A stretch of DNA of 6,668 nt, taken from a bacterium. GTDB lineage: Bacteria > RBG-13-66-14. How positions within the stretch are numbered: the stretch's first letter is position 1; each line of letters opens with the position of its first letter. Under the pieces are notes generated by a model. That model was not told the origin of the DNA. It ran no database searches and saw nothing but the letters and a program-made list of their open reading frames with translations. Location: assembly GCA_021107695.1 (NCBI GenBank), contig JAIOSI010000057.1:1-6668 (forward strand), read 5' to 3'. Position numbers and translations under genes: made by a program. Below are positions 1 through 5,865 of this stretch, one piece after another.

Positions 1-24
1 GGCGAACACAAGGTTCGCCCCTAC
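1..24 (-). repeat. REP-like hairpin repeat, copy 1 (cut by window edge)
   Basis: A perfect 7-bp stem (1-7 with 13-19) encloses a 5-base loop (8-12), followed by CCTAC. Read on the minus strand it begins GTAGGGGCGAA and matches the copy at 65-89 in the opposite orientation. The stem bases that differ between the copies differ in pairs, so pairing is kept. The element probably continues to the left of the window. Similar short hairpins starting GTAGGGGCGA are, to my knowledge, scattered between genes in many environmental bacterial genomes. That family link is from memory and was not searched. Confidence 0.55.
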
Positions 25-64
25 GTAAAACACCTTGGAATAACAATAATTATCGTCAGGGTTT

Positions 65-89
65 GTAGGGACGAAGCTTGTCTTCGTCC
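65..89 (+). repeat. REP-like hairpin repeat, copy 2
   Basis: The element reads GTAGGG followed by a hairpin with a perfect 8-bp stem, 69-76 paired with 82-89, and the loop CTTGT (77-81). It is the inverted counterpart of copy 1. The T-rich stretch just after it (90-104, including five T in a row) means that on the plus strand it could also act as an intrinsic terminator for a gene left of the window. Nothing in view shows that such a gene exists. Confidence 0.55.
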
Positions 90-164
90 TTGTGTGTTTT
101 TGCTAGCTGCCACCAAACGCGGGGATAACCGTTATCTGTCCGAGTTTGTAGCCGCGAAGTGTGT

Positions 165-182
165 CCAGCTTCAAGCTGGTGG
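165..182 (-). terminator. Short hairpin at the tRNA-Leu 3' end, possible terminator or processing signal
   Basis: On the minus strand, directly after the tRNA, CCAGCT (179-174) pairs with AGCTGG (170-165) around a three-base loop. The hairpin begins right after the encoded CCA tail (182-180). There is no T-run behind it, so it would be a weak intrinsic terminator. It may instead mark the 3' end for processing. It explains why the tRNA end reads CCACCA. Confidence 0.3.
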
Positions 183-266
183 TGCCGGGAGCCGGACTTG
201 AACCGGCATGGGTTTTACCCCGGCGGATTTTAAGTCCGCTGCGTCTACCCGTTCCGCCATCCCGGC
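180..266 (-). tRNA. tRNA-Leu (anticodon UAA)
   Basis: The minus strand folds as a class II tRNA. The acceptor stem is GCCGGGA (266-260) paired with TCCCGGC (190-184), with discriminator A at 183 and an encoded CCA at 182-180. The anticodon stem is GCGGA/TCCGC and the loop is CTTAAAA, giving anticodon TAA (232-230). A long variable arm follows, and the T arm contains GGTTCAAGTCC. A73 and the long variable arm are standard for leucine tRNAs. It reads UUA and, by wobble, UUG codons. It stands alone, right after the stop of the upstream membrane-protein gene, and has its own promoter. Confidence 0.97.
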
Positions 267-276
267 ACAGGGGGGC

Positions 277-305
277 ATTATAGTTGAATCGGTATGGATT
301 GGCAA
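277..305 (-). promoter_or_regulatory. Sigma-70-type promoter of tRNA-Leu with GC-rich discriminator
   Basis: On the minus strand the -35 box TTGCCA (305-300, 5 of 6 consensus bases) is followed by a 17-base spacer and a perfect TATAAT (282-277). The expected start falls at about 270, leaving a 5' leader of only a few bases before the tRNA at 266. The bases after the -10 are GCCCCCC. Such a GC-rich discriminator is typical of stable-RNA promoters under stringent (ppGpp) control. That regulation is inferred. The -35 box lies only a few bases from the stop codon of the preceding gene. Confidence 0.85.
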
Positions 306-308
306 TTG

Positions 309-959
309 TTATGGTTGGAGGACGGTGGCGAGAGCCTGACGGGATAGCTCCTCGGCTCGTCGCCAGGCGAGGCGGCGTTGTTCGAGTACCATTCGCCCCA
401 GCATGACCGACTGCTCGTAGCGTCCCCGAGCCAGGAGGCGGTCAACCTCCACGTTGTGCGGGCGTTCGCTATGCAGGGGTCGCTCCAGGTACTTGATGTA
501 GCCGGGCTGCTGGGCGAGGTCTTCCTGAGTATCGAGCCAGCCGAGCGCGCCTTCGAGGTGGGTCCGCCATGTGTTGAGGAAGGACTCCAGCACGGCATCG
601 TAGCCCTGTGAGCTTAACGCGGCGGTTAACTGTTCCAGCCATTCGAGTTCGCTGGCGTAGATTCGGCGGGTGGCTAGGCGGCGTTTGGCGGGAGCCTCCA
701 GCGGTCGGGCGGAGAGTCCGCCCAGTTGCCAGGCATGGAGTTCACCCTCAGCCAGGTGGGCGAGCATCCCCTGAATGAAGAGGTTTCGCTGGGTGAGGAG
801 TAGTTCCTGGGGGGGCTGTAGCTCGCCTTCTTCGGGTAGTTCCTCGTCAATAATACCCAACAGTAATATTACCAGGATGGCGATGCCACCGAGGAGGGGA
901 AGGACGATTGTGACGATGATTGATTTTGGCAAACTAGATTCCAGTCGAACGGATAGCAT
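309..959 (-). CDS. Hypothetical single-span membrane-anchored protein
   Basis: I do not recognise this 216-residue protein. Residues 1-12 carry positive charges, residues about 13-37 form one strongly hydrophobic helix (SIIVTIVLPLLGG onward), and an acidic stretch (IIDEELPEEGEL) follows. This predicts an N-in, C-out anchor with about 175 residues in the periplasm. The outer part looks helical and rich in Leu, Glu, Arg and Gln, with no cysteines and no motif I know. The ATG at 959 lies inside the end of folP, a 26-bp overlap, so the two are probably co-transcribed and translationally coupled. A TTG at 932, just past the folP stop, is an alternative start that would shorten it by nine residues and keep the helix. 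Composition matches its GC-rich neighbours, so it looks like a resident gene. It could be an envelope or signalling accessory protein, but nothing in the sequence establishes that. Confidence 0.75.
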   Translation of the reverse strand: MLSVRLESSLPKSIIVTIVLPLLGGIAILVILLLGIIDEELPEEGELQPPQELLLTQRNLFIQGMLAHLAEGELHAWQLGGLSARPLEAPAKRRLATRRIYASELEWLEQLTAALSSQGYDAVLESFLNTWRTHLEGALGWLDTQEDLAQQPGYIKYLERPLHSERPHNVEVDRLLARGRYEQSVMLGRMVLEQRRLAWRRAEELSRQALATVLQP

Positions 960-2145
960 CGGCTACGGTGTTCATCTGCCTGGCTTCGGCTACGTCGTGG
1001 ACACGGACAATCTGCGCCCCTCGTAGCAGAGCGATAGTATGGGCGGCGATGGTTCCTGACAGACGATCTTCCACGGAGGCGTTGGTTAGATGCTTGATGA
1101 AGGACTTCCGGCTGGCACCGACGAGAATTGGTCGTCCGAGGCTTATGAACCATTCCAAATGGTTGAGCAGAGCCAGGTTGTGGGTTAGAGTCTTGCCGAA
1201 GCCAATACCGGGGTCGAGAACGATGTTTTCCTCGTTCAGCCCGACGGAGGTGGCGGCTTCAATTTGCTCAGCAAAGAAGCGGTGGAGCTCAGCACCCAGG
1301 TTGTCGTAACTGGGTGAGGATTGCATGGTTCCCGGCTCGCCCCGCATGTGCATGATGACGACTCCGGCATCGTATTCGGCAGCGACCTCAGCCATTCCAG
1401 TGGAGCCGTTCATGCCACGCAGTCCGGTAATGTCGTTGATAATCTGCGCTTCGGCGGCGAGGACCTCCCGCGCAACTACTGGTTTGTAGGTGTCAACGGA
1501 GATAACGGCGTCAGTTTCTGTGGTTAACCGCCTGACAACAGGGAGGAGCCGTGCCAGCTCGACTTCGGCGGTGAGGGGAGCCGCTCCGGGGCGGGAGCTT
1601 TCCGCTCCCAGGTCGAGGATGTCCGCTCCGGCGGTCAGCATCGCTTTCCCCTGAGCCACCGCTTTTTCTACATTGTTGGCGAGACCATCGCCGGAAAAGG
1701 AGTCGTCGGTGAGGTTGATAATCCCCATGATGAGAGGTCGGGAGAGATTCAACCGCTGACCACGAATCCGCCAGGTTGGTTGTTGATTGCGTTGTTCCAG
1801 AGCAGTGGAAATCTCCGCTGCCAGTGTGGAAAGACCGAACTGCTGATCTCCGAGCTTTTGGATGAGCAGCCGAAGTTGGGTTAGCGTGCCTCCGAGGATG
1901 ACATCGGTATAGTCAACCTCCCGGACGACCAGTCCCCGATGCACCGCCGCCTCGGCTCCCACTGCCAGTGCCTCCTGTTTGAGGATGGTGGCAGCGGGAT
2001 GGCGCAGCTGGCTTAGGTGGAGGACGACAAAATCCAGCTTGGGGGTCATCAGCTCGATACCCCGTGGAGAAACCCCGGCTCGCTTCATCAAAGCCGCCGC
2101 ATCAGCGGGGGAGTCAATCCGATTGATTCTTGGATAGAAACGCAT
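934..2145 (-). CDS. folP: Dihydropteroate synthase with N-terminal extra domain
   Basis: The enzyme condenses 6-hydroxymethyl-dihydropterin diphosphate with p-aminobenzoate to give dihydropteroate in cytoplasmic folate synthesis, and is the sulfonamide target. With the ATG at 2145 the protein has 403 residues. The C-terminal TIM barrel shows the family signatures: IMGIINLTDDSFSGDG (about 139-154), GADILDLGAESSRPGA (173-188), SVDTYKP (216-222), DPGIGFGK (311-318), SRKSF (345-349) and RVHDV (381-385). The usual TPDSF is TDDSF here. About 130 residues precede the barrel, whereas typical bacterial FolP is about 280 residues in all. I recall a similar extra N-terminal domain in deltaproteobacterial FolP. 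I chose the ATG at 2145 because GGAA lies five bases upstream. The longer in-frame start, TTG at 2181, would fall in the tail of the terminator hairpin, and an ATG at 2172 has no ribosome binding site. The gene follows ftsH and overlaps the next gene. Confidence 0.95.
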   Translation of the reverse strand: MRFYPRINRIDSPADAAALMKRAGVSPRGIELMTPKLDFVVLHLSQLRHPAATILKQEALAVGAEAAVHRGLVVREVDYTDVILGGTLTQLRLLIQKLGDQQFGLSTLAAEISTALEQRNQQPTWRIRGQRLNLSRPLIMGIINLTDDSFSGDGLANNVEKAVAQGKAMLTAGADILDLGAESSRPGAAPLTAEVELARLLPVVRRLTTETDAVISVDTYKPVVAREVLAAEAQIINDITGLRGMNGSTGMAEVAAEYDAGVVIMHMRGEPGTMQSSPSYDNLGAELHRFFAEQIEAATSVGLNEENIVLDPGIGFGKTLTHNLALLNHLEWFISLGRPILVGASRKSFIKHLTNASVEDRLSGTIAAHTIALLRGAQIVRVHDVAEARQMNTVADAIRSTGI

Positions 2146-2173
2146 TGGTGTTCCGTACGTTGCGGGACACATC

Positions 2174-2203
2174 AAAGGCAAAGGGGAGGCGCATTGCCTC
2201 CCC
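2174..2203 (-). terminator. Hairpin terminator or attenuator between ftsH and folP
   Basis: On the minus strand GGGGAGGC (2203-2196) pairs perfectly with GCCTCCCC (2190-2183) across a five-base loop, followed by the interrupted tail TTTGCCTTT. It begins 26 bases past the ftsH stop. The stem is strong but the T tract is broken, so partial termination with read-through into folP is likely. On the plus strand there is no T tract. Confidence 0.6.
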
Positions 2204-2229
2204 TCGTCAATATAAGCGAAGAGAGGAGG

Positions 2230-4209
2230 CTAATCCTCGCTCTTCGGTGCTGTTCCAAGGGGCAAATCCTCGGCCTTCTCACCTTCATCACCGGGCCAGA
2301 CTGCTGCATCAGTTTTCACCGGACGATTCTTCCGCCGTTCCTCACGCCGCTTGATGGCAAGCTCGCGGAGGTCGGGCAGGGTGCGGTCGTCGGGGGGCAG
2401 TTCTGAATCGTTGATAATCGCCGCGATCTCATCATTGTCGATGGTCTCTCGCTCTAGTAATACCTTCGCGAGGCGATCCAGCTTGTCGCGGTTATCAACC
2501 AGCAGCTTTTTGGCGCGCTGGTGGGCAGTTTCGATGATCGCTCGCACCTCGGCATCGATCAGCCGGGCGGTATCCTCGGAGTAATCGTGGTGCTGACTGA
2601 TCTCCCGACCGAGGAATATCTCCTCACCTTTCTTACCGAAGCTCAACGGTCCCAGTTTCTCGCTCATGCCCCATTCACAGACCATCTTTCGGGCGATGGA
2701 GGATGCTCGCTCGATGTCGTTGCTGGCACCGGTGGTTGGTTTATCGAAGACAACCTCTTCCGCCGCACGACCACCGAGGAGGGACTGCAGCTGCTTCTCC
2801 AGATAATCCTTATCGTAGGTGTAGCGTTCCTTCTCTGGCAGCGGCATGGTTAGCCCCAGAGCCATTCCACGGGGAATGATCGTAACCTTGTGGACGGGGT
2901 CGTAGTCTGGCAGCAGGGAGGTTACCAGGGCATGACCGGCCTCGTGATAGGCGATTTGCTCCTTCGAGTCCTCGTCCATCCTCCGAGAGTGCCGCTCCGG
3001 TCCCATCATCACCTTATCGCGGGCAGCCTCGAAAATCTCATGGGTGATCTCGCTCTGGTCGTAGCGAGCCGCCAGGATAGCCGCCTCGTTAACCAGATTG
3101 GCAAGGTCGGCCCCAGAGAAGAAGTGCGTGCCACGGGCGATTTTCTGCAGGTCAACATTGTCGGCGAGGGGCTTCTCCTGCACGTGGACTTTCAGAATCT
3201 CGTAGCGTCCGATGATGTCCGGCATATCCACCACGACCCGGCGGTCGAAGCGTCCGGGGCGGAGCAGAGCGGGATCGAGGACATCGGGGCGGTTGGTCGC
3301 CGCCATCAGGATAATCGTGCTTTCCGACTCAAAGCCGTCCATCTCGGTAAGCAGCTGGTTGAGGGTCTGCTCGCGCTCGTCGTGACCTCCACCAAGCCCA
3401 GCTCCGCGTTGGCGACCGACGGCATCAATCTCGTCAATAAAGAGGATACAGGGGGCGTTGCGCTTTCCAGTGTTGAAGAGGTCGCGCACCCGTGCCGCAC
3501 CGACACCGACGAACATCTCGACAAAGTCTGAGCCGGCAATGGAGAAGAATGGCACGCTGGCTTCGCCAGCCACTGCCCTTGCCAGCAGAGTCTTGCCGGT
3601 TCCCGGCGAGCCGACCAGCAGCACGCCCTTGGGGATCTTGCCGCCGAGCTTCTGGAACCGCTTCGGGCTGCGCAGAAAGTCGATAATCTCGCTGAGTTCC
3701 TCTTTTGCTTCATCGCAGCCAGCCACATCGTCGAAGGTGGTCTTGTTCTTGTCCTGATTGACCAGCTTGGCGCGGCTCTTGGCGAACTTCATCGCCTGAT
3801 TACCCTGCCCCTGCATCCGGCGCATCATGAAGACAAACAGCACCACGATCAGAATCACCGGACCTAAGGAGATCAGCAGGGTGAGCAGCAGCCCCTCGCC
3901 CTCTTCCCGGCGAACCTCAACCCCCTTGGCGACCAGCTTGTCGGCGTATTCGGCGTCGATTCCGGTCATCTGCACCTGGAACTGCGTGAAGGGCAAACCA
4001 TCGCCGAAGTCCACCGGCACGGTGAACTCGCCGTTCATGCCGGTTTCGGTGATGGTAACCGTCTTGATGCGCCCGGCTTCCAGCTGCTTGCTGAAGGCGG
4101 TGTAGGTAATCTCCCGCCCGCCGTCGCCGTCGCCCAGCATGGTAAAGAGGAGGATGGCGGCACCGAGGATGAAAATCCAGGGCAGCAGACCTTTAACTAT
4201 CTTGTTCAG
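2230..4209 (-). CDS. ftsH: ATP-dependent membrane zinc metalloprotease FtsH, probable CTG start
   Basis: FtsH is a hexameric inner-membrane AAA+ protease that unfolds and degrades membrane and regulatory proteins. From the CTG at 4209 it has 659 residues, normal for the family. A first transmembrane helix spans about residues 8-23, then a periplasmic domain, then a second helix at about 107-129. The AAA domain has Walker A GSPGTGKT (201-208), a pore motif in [10 protein letters not shown] (229-238), Walker [10 protein letters not shown] (254-262) and the second region of homology [19 protein letters not shown] (305-323). The protease domain has zinc motif HEAGH (422-426) and a likely third ligand Asp about 498 in GASNDIERA. 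The first ATG in frame, at 4140, would delete the first helix. An in-frame TAA (4221-4219) sits just upstream of the CTG, and AAGGAG is five bases before it, so CTG is the only well-supported start. The C-terminal tail is charged and probably disordered. hpt lies upstream and folP downstream. Confidence 0.96.
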   Translation of the reverse strand: MNKIVKGLLPWIFILGAAILLFTMLGDGDGGREITYTAFSKQLEAGRIKTVTITETGMNGEFTVPVDFGDGLPFTQFQVQMTGIDAEYADKLVAKGVEVRREEGEGLLLTLLISLGPVILIVVLFVFMMRRMQGQGNQAMKFAKSRAKLVNQDKNKTTFDDVAGCDEAKEELSEIIDFLRSPKRFQKLGGKIPKGVLLVGSPGTGKTLLARAVAGEASVPFFSIAGSDFVEMFVGVGAARVRDLFNTGKRNAPCILFIDEIDAVGRQRGAGLGGGHDEREQTLNQLLTEMDGFESESTIILMAATNRPDVLDPALLRPGRFDRRVVVDMPDIIGRYEILKVHVQEKPLADNVDLQKIARGTHFFSGADLANLVNEAAILAARYDQSEITHEIFEAARDKVMMGPERHSRRMDEDSKEQIAYHEAGHALVTSLLPDYDPVHKVTIIPRGMALGLTMPLPEKERYTYDKDYLEKQLQSLLGGRAAEEVVFDKPTTGASNDIERASSIARKMVCEWGMSEKLGPLSFGKKGEEIFLGREISQHHDYSEDTARLIDAEVRAIIETAHQRAKKLLVDNRDKLDRLAKVLLERETIDNDEIAAIINDSELPPDDRTLPDLRELAIKRREERRKNRPVKTDAAVWPGDEGEKAEDLPLGTAPKSED

Positions 4210-4226
4210 GGTGGCTCCTTAGTCAT
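4206..4226 (-). CDS. Possible six-codon leader minicistron overlapping the ftsH start
   Basis: ATG ACT AAG GAG CCA CCC TGA (M-T-K-E-P-P) runs on the minus strand from 4226. Its TGA overlaps the proposed ftsH CTG start in the arrangement CTGA, and it contains the AAGGAG site used by ftsH. An AAGGTG two bases before its ATG could serve as a short-spaced ribosome binding site. The geometry would let a terminating ribosome restart on the CTG. A reading frame this short can arise by chance, so translation is speculative. Confidence 0.25.
   Translation of the reverse strand: MTKEPP
4215..4220 (-). promoter_or_regulatory. Ribosome binding site that decides the ftsH start
   Basis: On the minus strand AAGGAG (4220-4215) is a full match to the Shine-Dalgarno consensus. 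It lies five bases before the CTG at 4209 and directly overlaps the in-frame TAA stop. No comparable site precedes the ATG at 4140. Confidence 0.75.
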
Positions 4227-4231
4227 CGCAC

Positions 4232-4260
4232 CTTATAGTCTATATGCAAAAGCGCGGCAA
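4232..4260 (-). promoter_or_regulatory. Candidate proximal promoter of ftsH (P2)
   Basis: On the minus strand TTGCCG (4260-4255, 4 of 6) and TATAAG (4237-4232, 5 of 6) are separated by 17 bases. The predicted start is near 4225, at or next to the minicistron ATG, which would leave only about 15 bases before the ftsH CTG. It shares one base with P1. Confidence 0.4.
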
Positions 4261-4278
4261 GTTTACCAGCCAGCCGCG
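4253..4278. repeat. Inverted repeat over the ftsH P1 -10 region, possible operator
   Basis: CGCGGC (4253-4258) and GCCGCG (4273-4278) form six-base perfect arms 14 bases apart, straddling the P1 -10 box (4260-4265). They lie mostly upstream of the predicted start, so they would work as DNA and not as an RNA hairpin. The arms are short and could be chance in GC-rich DNA. Confidence 0.25.
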
Positions 4279-4288
4279 TTTGAGTCAA
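4260..4288 (-). promoter_or_regulatory. Candidate distal promoter of ftsH (P1)
   Basis: On the minus strand TTGACT (4288-4283, 5 of 6) and TAAACT (4265-4260, 4 of 6) are separated by exactly 17 bases. The predicted start is at about 4253, giving a leader of roughly 44 bases before the CTG. It lies in the hpt-ftsH gap, so ftsH can be transcribed independently of hpt. No sigma-32-like heat-shock boxes were evident. Confidence 0.6.
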
Positions 4289-4336
4289 TATCGGCCGTAG
4301 AGGGTACGTTCTGGGGCGACGGGGTGTTCCAACACG

Positions 4337-4360
4337 CAGGGGCGTATTGCATACGCCCTG
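4337..4360 (-). terminator. Hairpin after hpt, weak terminator candidate
   Basis: Just past the hpt stop, GGGCGTAT (4358-4351 on the minus strand) pairs perfectly with ATACGCCC (4347-4340) around a three-base loop. CAG/CTG can extend the stem with one bulged C. No T-run follows, so intrinsic termination would be poor. It may protect the 3' end of the hpt transcript or help a Rho-dependent stop. Confidence 0.35.
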
Positions 4361-4374
4361 TCTTCCACCGGAAC

Positions 4375-4893
4375 CTACAACTCTCCCTCTTCCAGCACGC
4401 CGATATACGGCAGGTTGCGGTAGTGTCCGTCGTAGTCCAGCCCGTAGCCCACCACAAAGTCATCGTCATCCAGTCGGAAGCCAGCGTAATCAACCACGGT
4501 GTGATGATTCCGCCGGGTACGTTTGTCCAGCAGGGCGCAGATTTTTGCCGACTGCCCGTAGTGCCGCTCCAGCAGCTCGGTCAGCCGCGCCATCGTCCCG
4601 CCGGTGTCCACGATGTCCTCGACGATCAGCACCTCTTCCCCTGGCTCTGGCTCCGGTAGCTCGCCATAGACCAGCAGCTCGCCGGGGGCGGTCTTCTTTC
4701 GATAGCTGGAGAGGGCGATTAGCTCGTAGCGTAGCGGGAGCCGTAGCTGCCGCACCAGGTCGGCGAGGAAGATGAGGCTACCCTTCAGCACGCCTAGAAC
4801 CAGCAGCGGCCTGCCATTGTGGTCTGCCTCAATCCGGGCGGCAAGCTCCGCCACTCGATCAGCAATCTGTGAAGCTGTGTAGAGGGTTCGCAT
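4375..4893 (-). CDS. hpt: Hypoxanthine phosphoribosyltransferase
   Basis: This cytoplasmic purine-salvage enzyme joins hypoxanthine or guanine to PRPP, giving IMP or GMP. The protein has 172 residues, close to the usual 175-185. Visible motifs are GVLKGS (34-39), the SSYRKK flexible-loop region (62-67), the PRPP-binding loop VLIVEDIVDTGGT (88-100) with its acidic pair Glu92-Asp93, and the C-terminal FVVGYGLDYDGHYRNLPYI (146-164), characteristic of HPRT. The ATG at 4893 gives the normal N-terminus, but I see no Shine-Dalgarno in front of it and no convincing promoter in the 51 bases separating it from kwaB. It may depend on transcripts running through from the AT-rich insert. The pairing hpt-ftsH is common in bacteria, often with tilS next to it. 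No tilS is present here. An adenine or xanthine-specific relative is less likely given the C-terminal motif. Confidence 0.95.
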   Translation of the reverse strand: MRTLYTASQIADRVAELAARIEADHNGRPLLVLGVLKGSLIFLADLVRQLRLPLRYELIALSSYRKKTAPGELLVYGELPEPEPGEEVLIVEDIVDTGGTMARLTELLERHYGQSAKICALLDKRTRRNHHTVVDYAGFRLDDDDFVVGYGLDYDGHYRNLPYIGVLEEGEL

Positions 4894-4923
4894 AGTTATC
4901 GCAGATTACTTTCATACGAATTT

Positions 4924-4949
4924 GATGACATGTATCTGCAGGTGTCATC
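4924..4949. repeat. Inverted repeat spanning the kwaB stop codon
   Basis: GATGACA (4924-4930) and TGTCATC (4943-4949) are perfect seven-base inverted arms 12 bases apart, and the kwaB TGA (4947-4945) lies in one arm. As RNA this could form a modest stem-loop between kwaB and hpt. There is no T-run, so it is not a classic terminator. It sits at the point where base composition changes from AT-rich to GC-rich. Confidence 0.35.
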
Positions 4950-5865
4950 GTTTTTGACGATTGGGAGCATCAAAACCCTCGGAACCTCCAGTGGATATAT
5001 CAATACTAAACAGTCGCCTATCAATAATTTTAATAAAATCCATGATATACTTTTCATTGACAACAACTTTGCCATCACTCTCAACAACTTCAACATTCAT
5101 CTCGCTACAGTGAAATAATAGCTTGTCTTTATCTACGTTAGCTGAACGCCTAAAAGTAGCTATTGCTGATAAATACCTAGCAGCCCTTGTATGCTCCTTC
5201 GCATATTGCTGAATTGCCCCCCATTCCACAAAGCTCATGTCATTTGAAATCTTCTGAATATTTTCTGGAACAGCGTCTAAAATCACCTGTTTTAGCTTCC
5301 CTATCGACTCAAAACCACTTGGTCTCAGGATATGAACAAATTCGTCATCAATAAGCAAGTCAAAATCGTGATCTAGTTTAAAGGTATCCTCTGTAATTAC
5401 CCTTAGAGTATCATCTATCCAAGAGAGGAGCTGATTCTTCAACACACCTTTGAACTGAGTAGCACGCCTCAACGCAGTTAATCGTTGACCTTCGTTGTCA
5501 GACATACGTGCAAAATAACTAAATATGTTATTGGGGTTATCCAGTACACTATGGTCGTCTGGAATATTATTCGCTTCGTGTAATTCTCGAATCAAATCTA
5601 CTTTCTGGTCCACCATAGCCAGATAAACATATTCTTCACTAGCATATCTCTGTGATGGCTCGTATTCCTCTGATGTAGAATTCTCTGCGGCTTTTTGCAT
5701 CTTTTTCCATGTTGCTTCTACCATCTCTTGAAGTGCATTCTGCACTTCTTCGTCAACAGGAACCACAACGAATACTTCTTCGTTGTCTTCATCTTGATCT
5801 TGACCAACACCAAACTCGGTATGTATCACGTTGTTAGTGTCAAACTCCAAGTTAAGATTTTTCAT
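4945..5865 (-). CDS. kwaB: KwaB-like DUF4868 protein, soluble partner of a probable Kiwa defence system
   Basis: The product has 306 residues, about the length of known KwaB (roughly 315), with no signal peptide or membrane helix. The resemblance to DUF4868 rests on two regions: the central FKLDHDFDLLIDDEFVHIL with the following FESI (about 162-187), and the C-terminal YIMDFIKIIDRRLFSIDIS (273-291) leading to a basic tail. No catalytic motif is evident. In studied Kiwa systems KwaB associates with membrane-bound KwaA and acts on incoming phage DNA. That role is carried over here by family. An acidic stretch (DQDEDNEE, 23-30) lies near the N-terminus. The ATG at 5865 has GGAG seven bases upstream and overlaps the end of kwaA by 14 bp, so the two are coupled. 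The gene is clearly AT-richer than hpt and ftsH, which suggests horizontal acquisition. I am fairly sure of the family resemblance and less sure that this is a functional Kiwa rather than a DUF4868 relative. Confidence 0.7.
   Translation of the reverse strand: MKNLNLEFDTNNVIHTEFGVGQDQDEDNEEVFVVVPVDEEVQNALQEMVEATWKKMQKAAENSTSEEYEPSQRYASEEYVYLAMVDQKVDLIRELHEANNIPDDHSVLDNPNNIFSYFARMSDNEGQRLTALRRATQFKGVLKNQLLSWIDDTLRVITEDTFKLDHDFDLLIDDEFVHILRPSGFESIGKLKQVILDAVPENIQKISNDMSFVEWGAIQQYAKEHTRAARYLSAIATFRRSANVDKDKLLFHCSEMNVEVVESDGKVVVNEKYIMDFIKIIDRRLFSIDISTGGSEGFDAPNRQKR

Noticed and set aside
124..136. Palindrome GATAAC-C-GTTATC as an operator or attachment site
   Set aside because: Short, single copy and not near any gene start in view; chance is the simpler explanation.
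177..182. CCACCA at the tRNA-Leu 3' end as a tRNA degradation tag
   Set aside because: The tag is added after transcription to unstable tRNAs that start with GG. Here the tRNA starts with GC and the second CCA is the first arm of the hairpin at 165-179.
278..598. Minus-strand reading frame of 106 codons overlapping the 3' half of the 216-aa gene
   Set aside because: Low-complexity Ser/Pro/Arg composition typical of a shadow frame; it would also run across the tRNA promoter.
2146..2181. Upstream folP starts (TTG at 2181, ATG at 2172)
   Set aside because: They fall in or beside the terminator tail with no Shine-Dalgarno, and the extra residues do not resemble the family N-terminus.
2890..3531. 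Long plus-strand reading frame of 213 codons inside ftsH
   Set aside because: It lies antisense to the AAA domain of ftsH, has no ribosome binding site or recognisable product, and long antisense frames are expected in GC-rich genes.
4140..4140. ATG at 4140 as the ftsH start
   Set aside because: It has no ribosome binding site and would delete the first transmembrane helix, which is plainly encoded upstream in the same frame.
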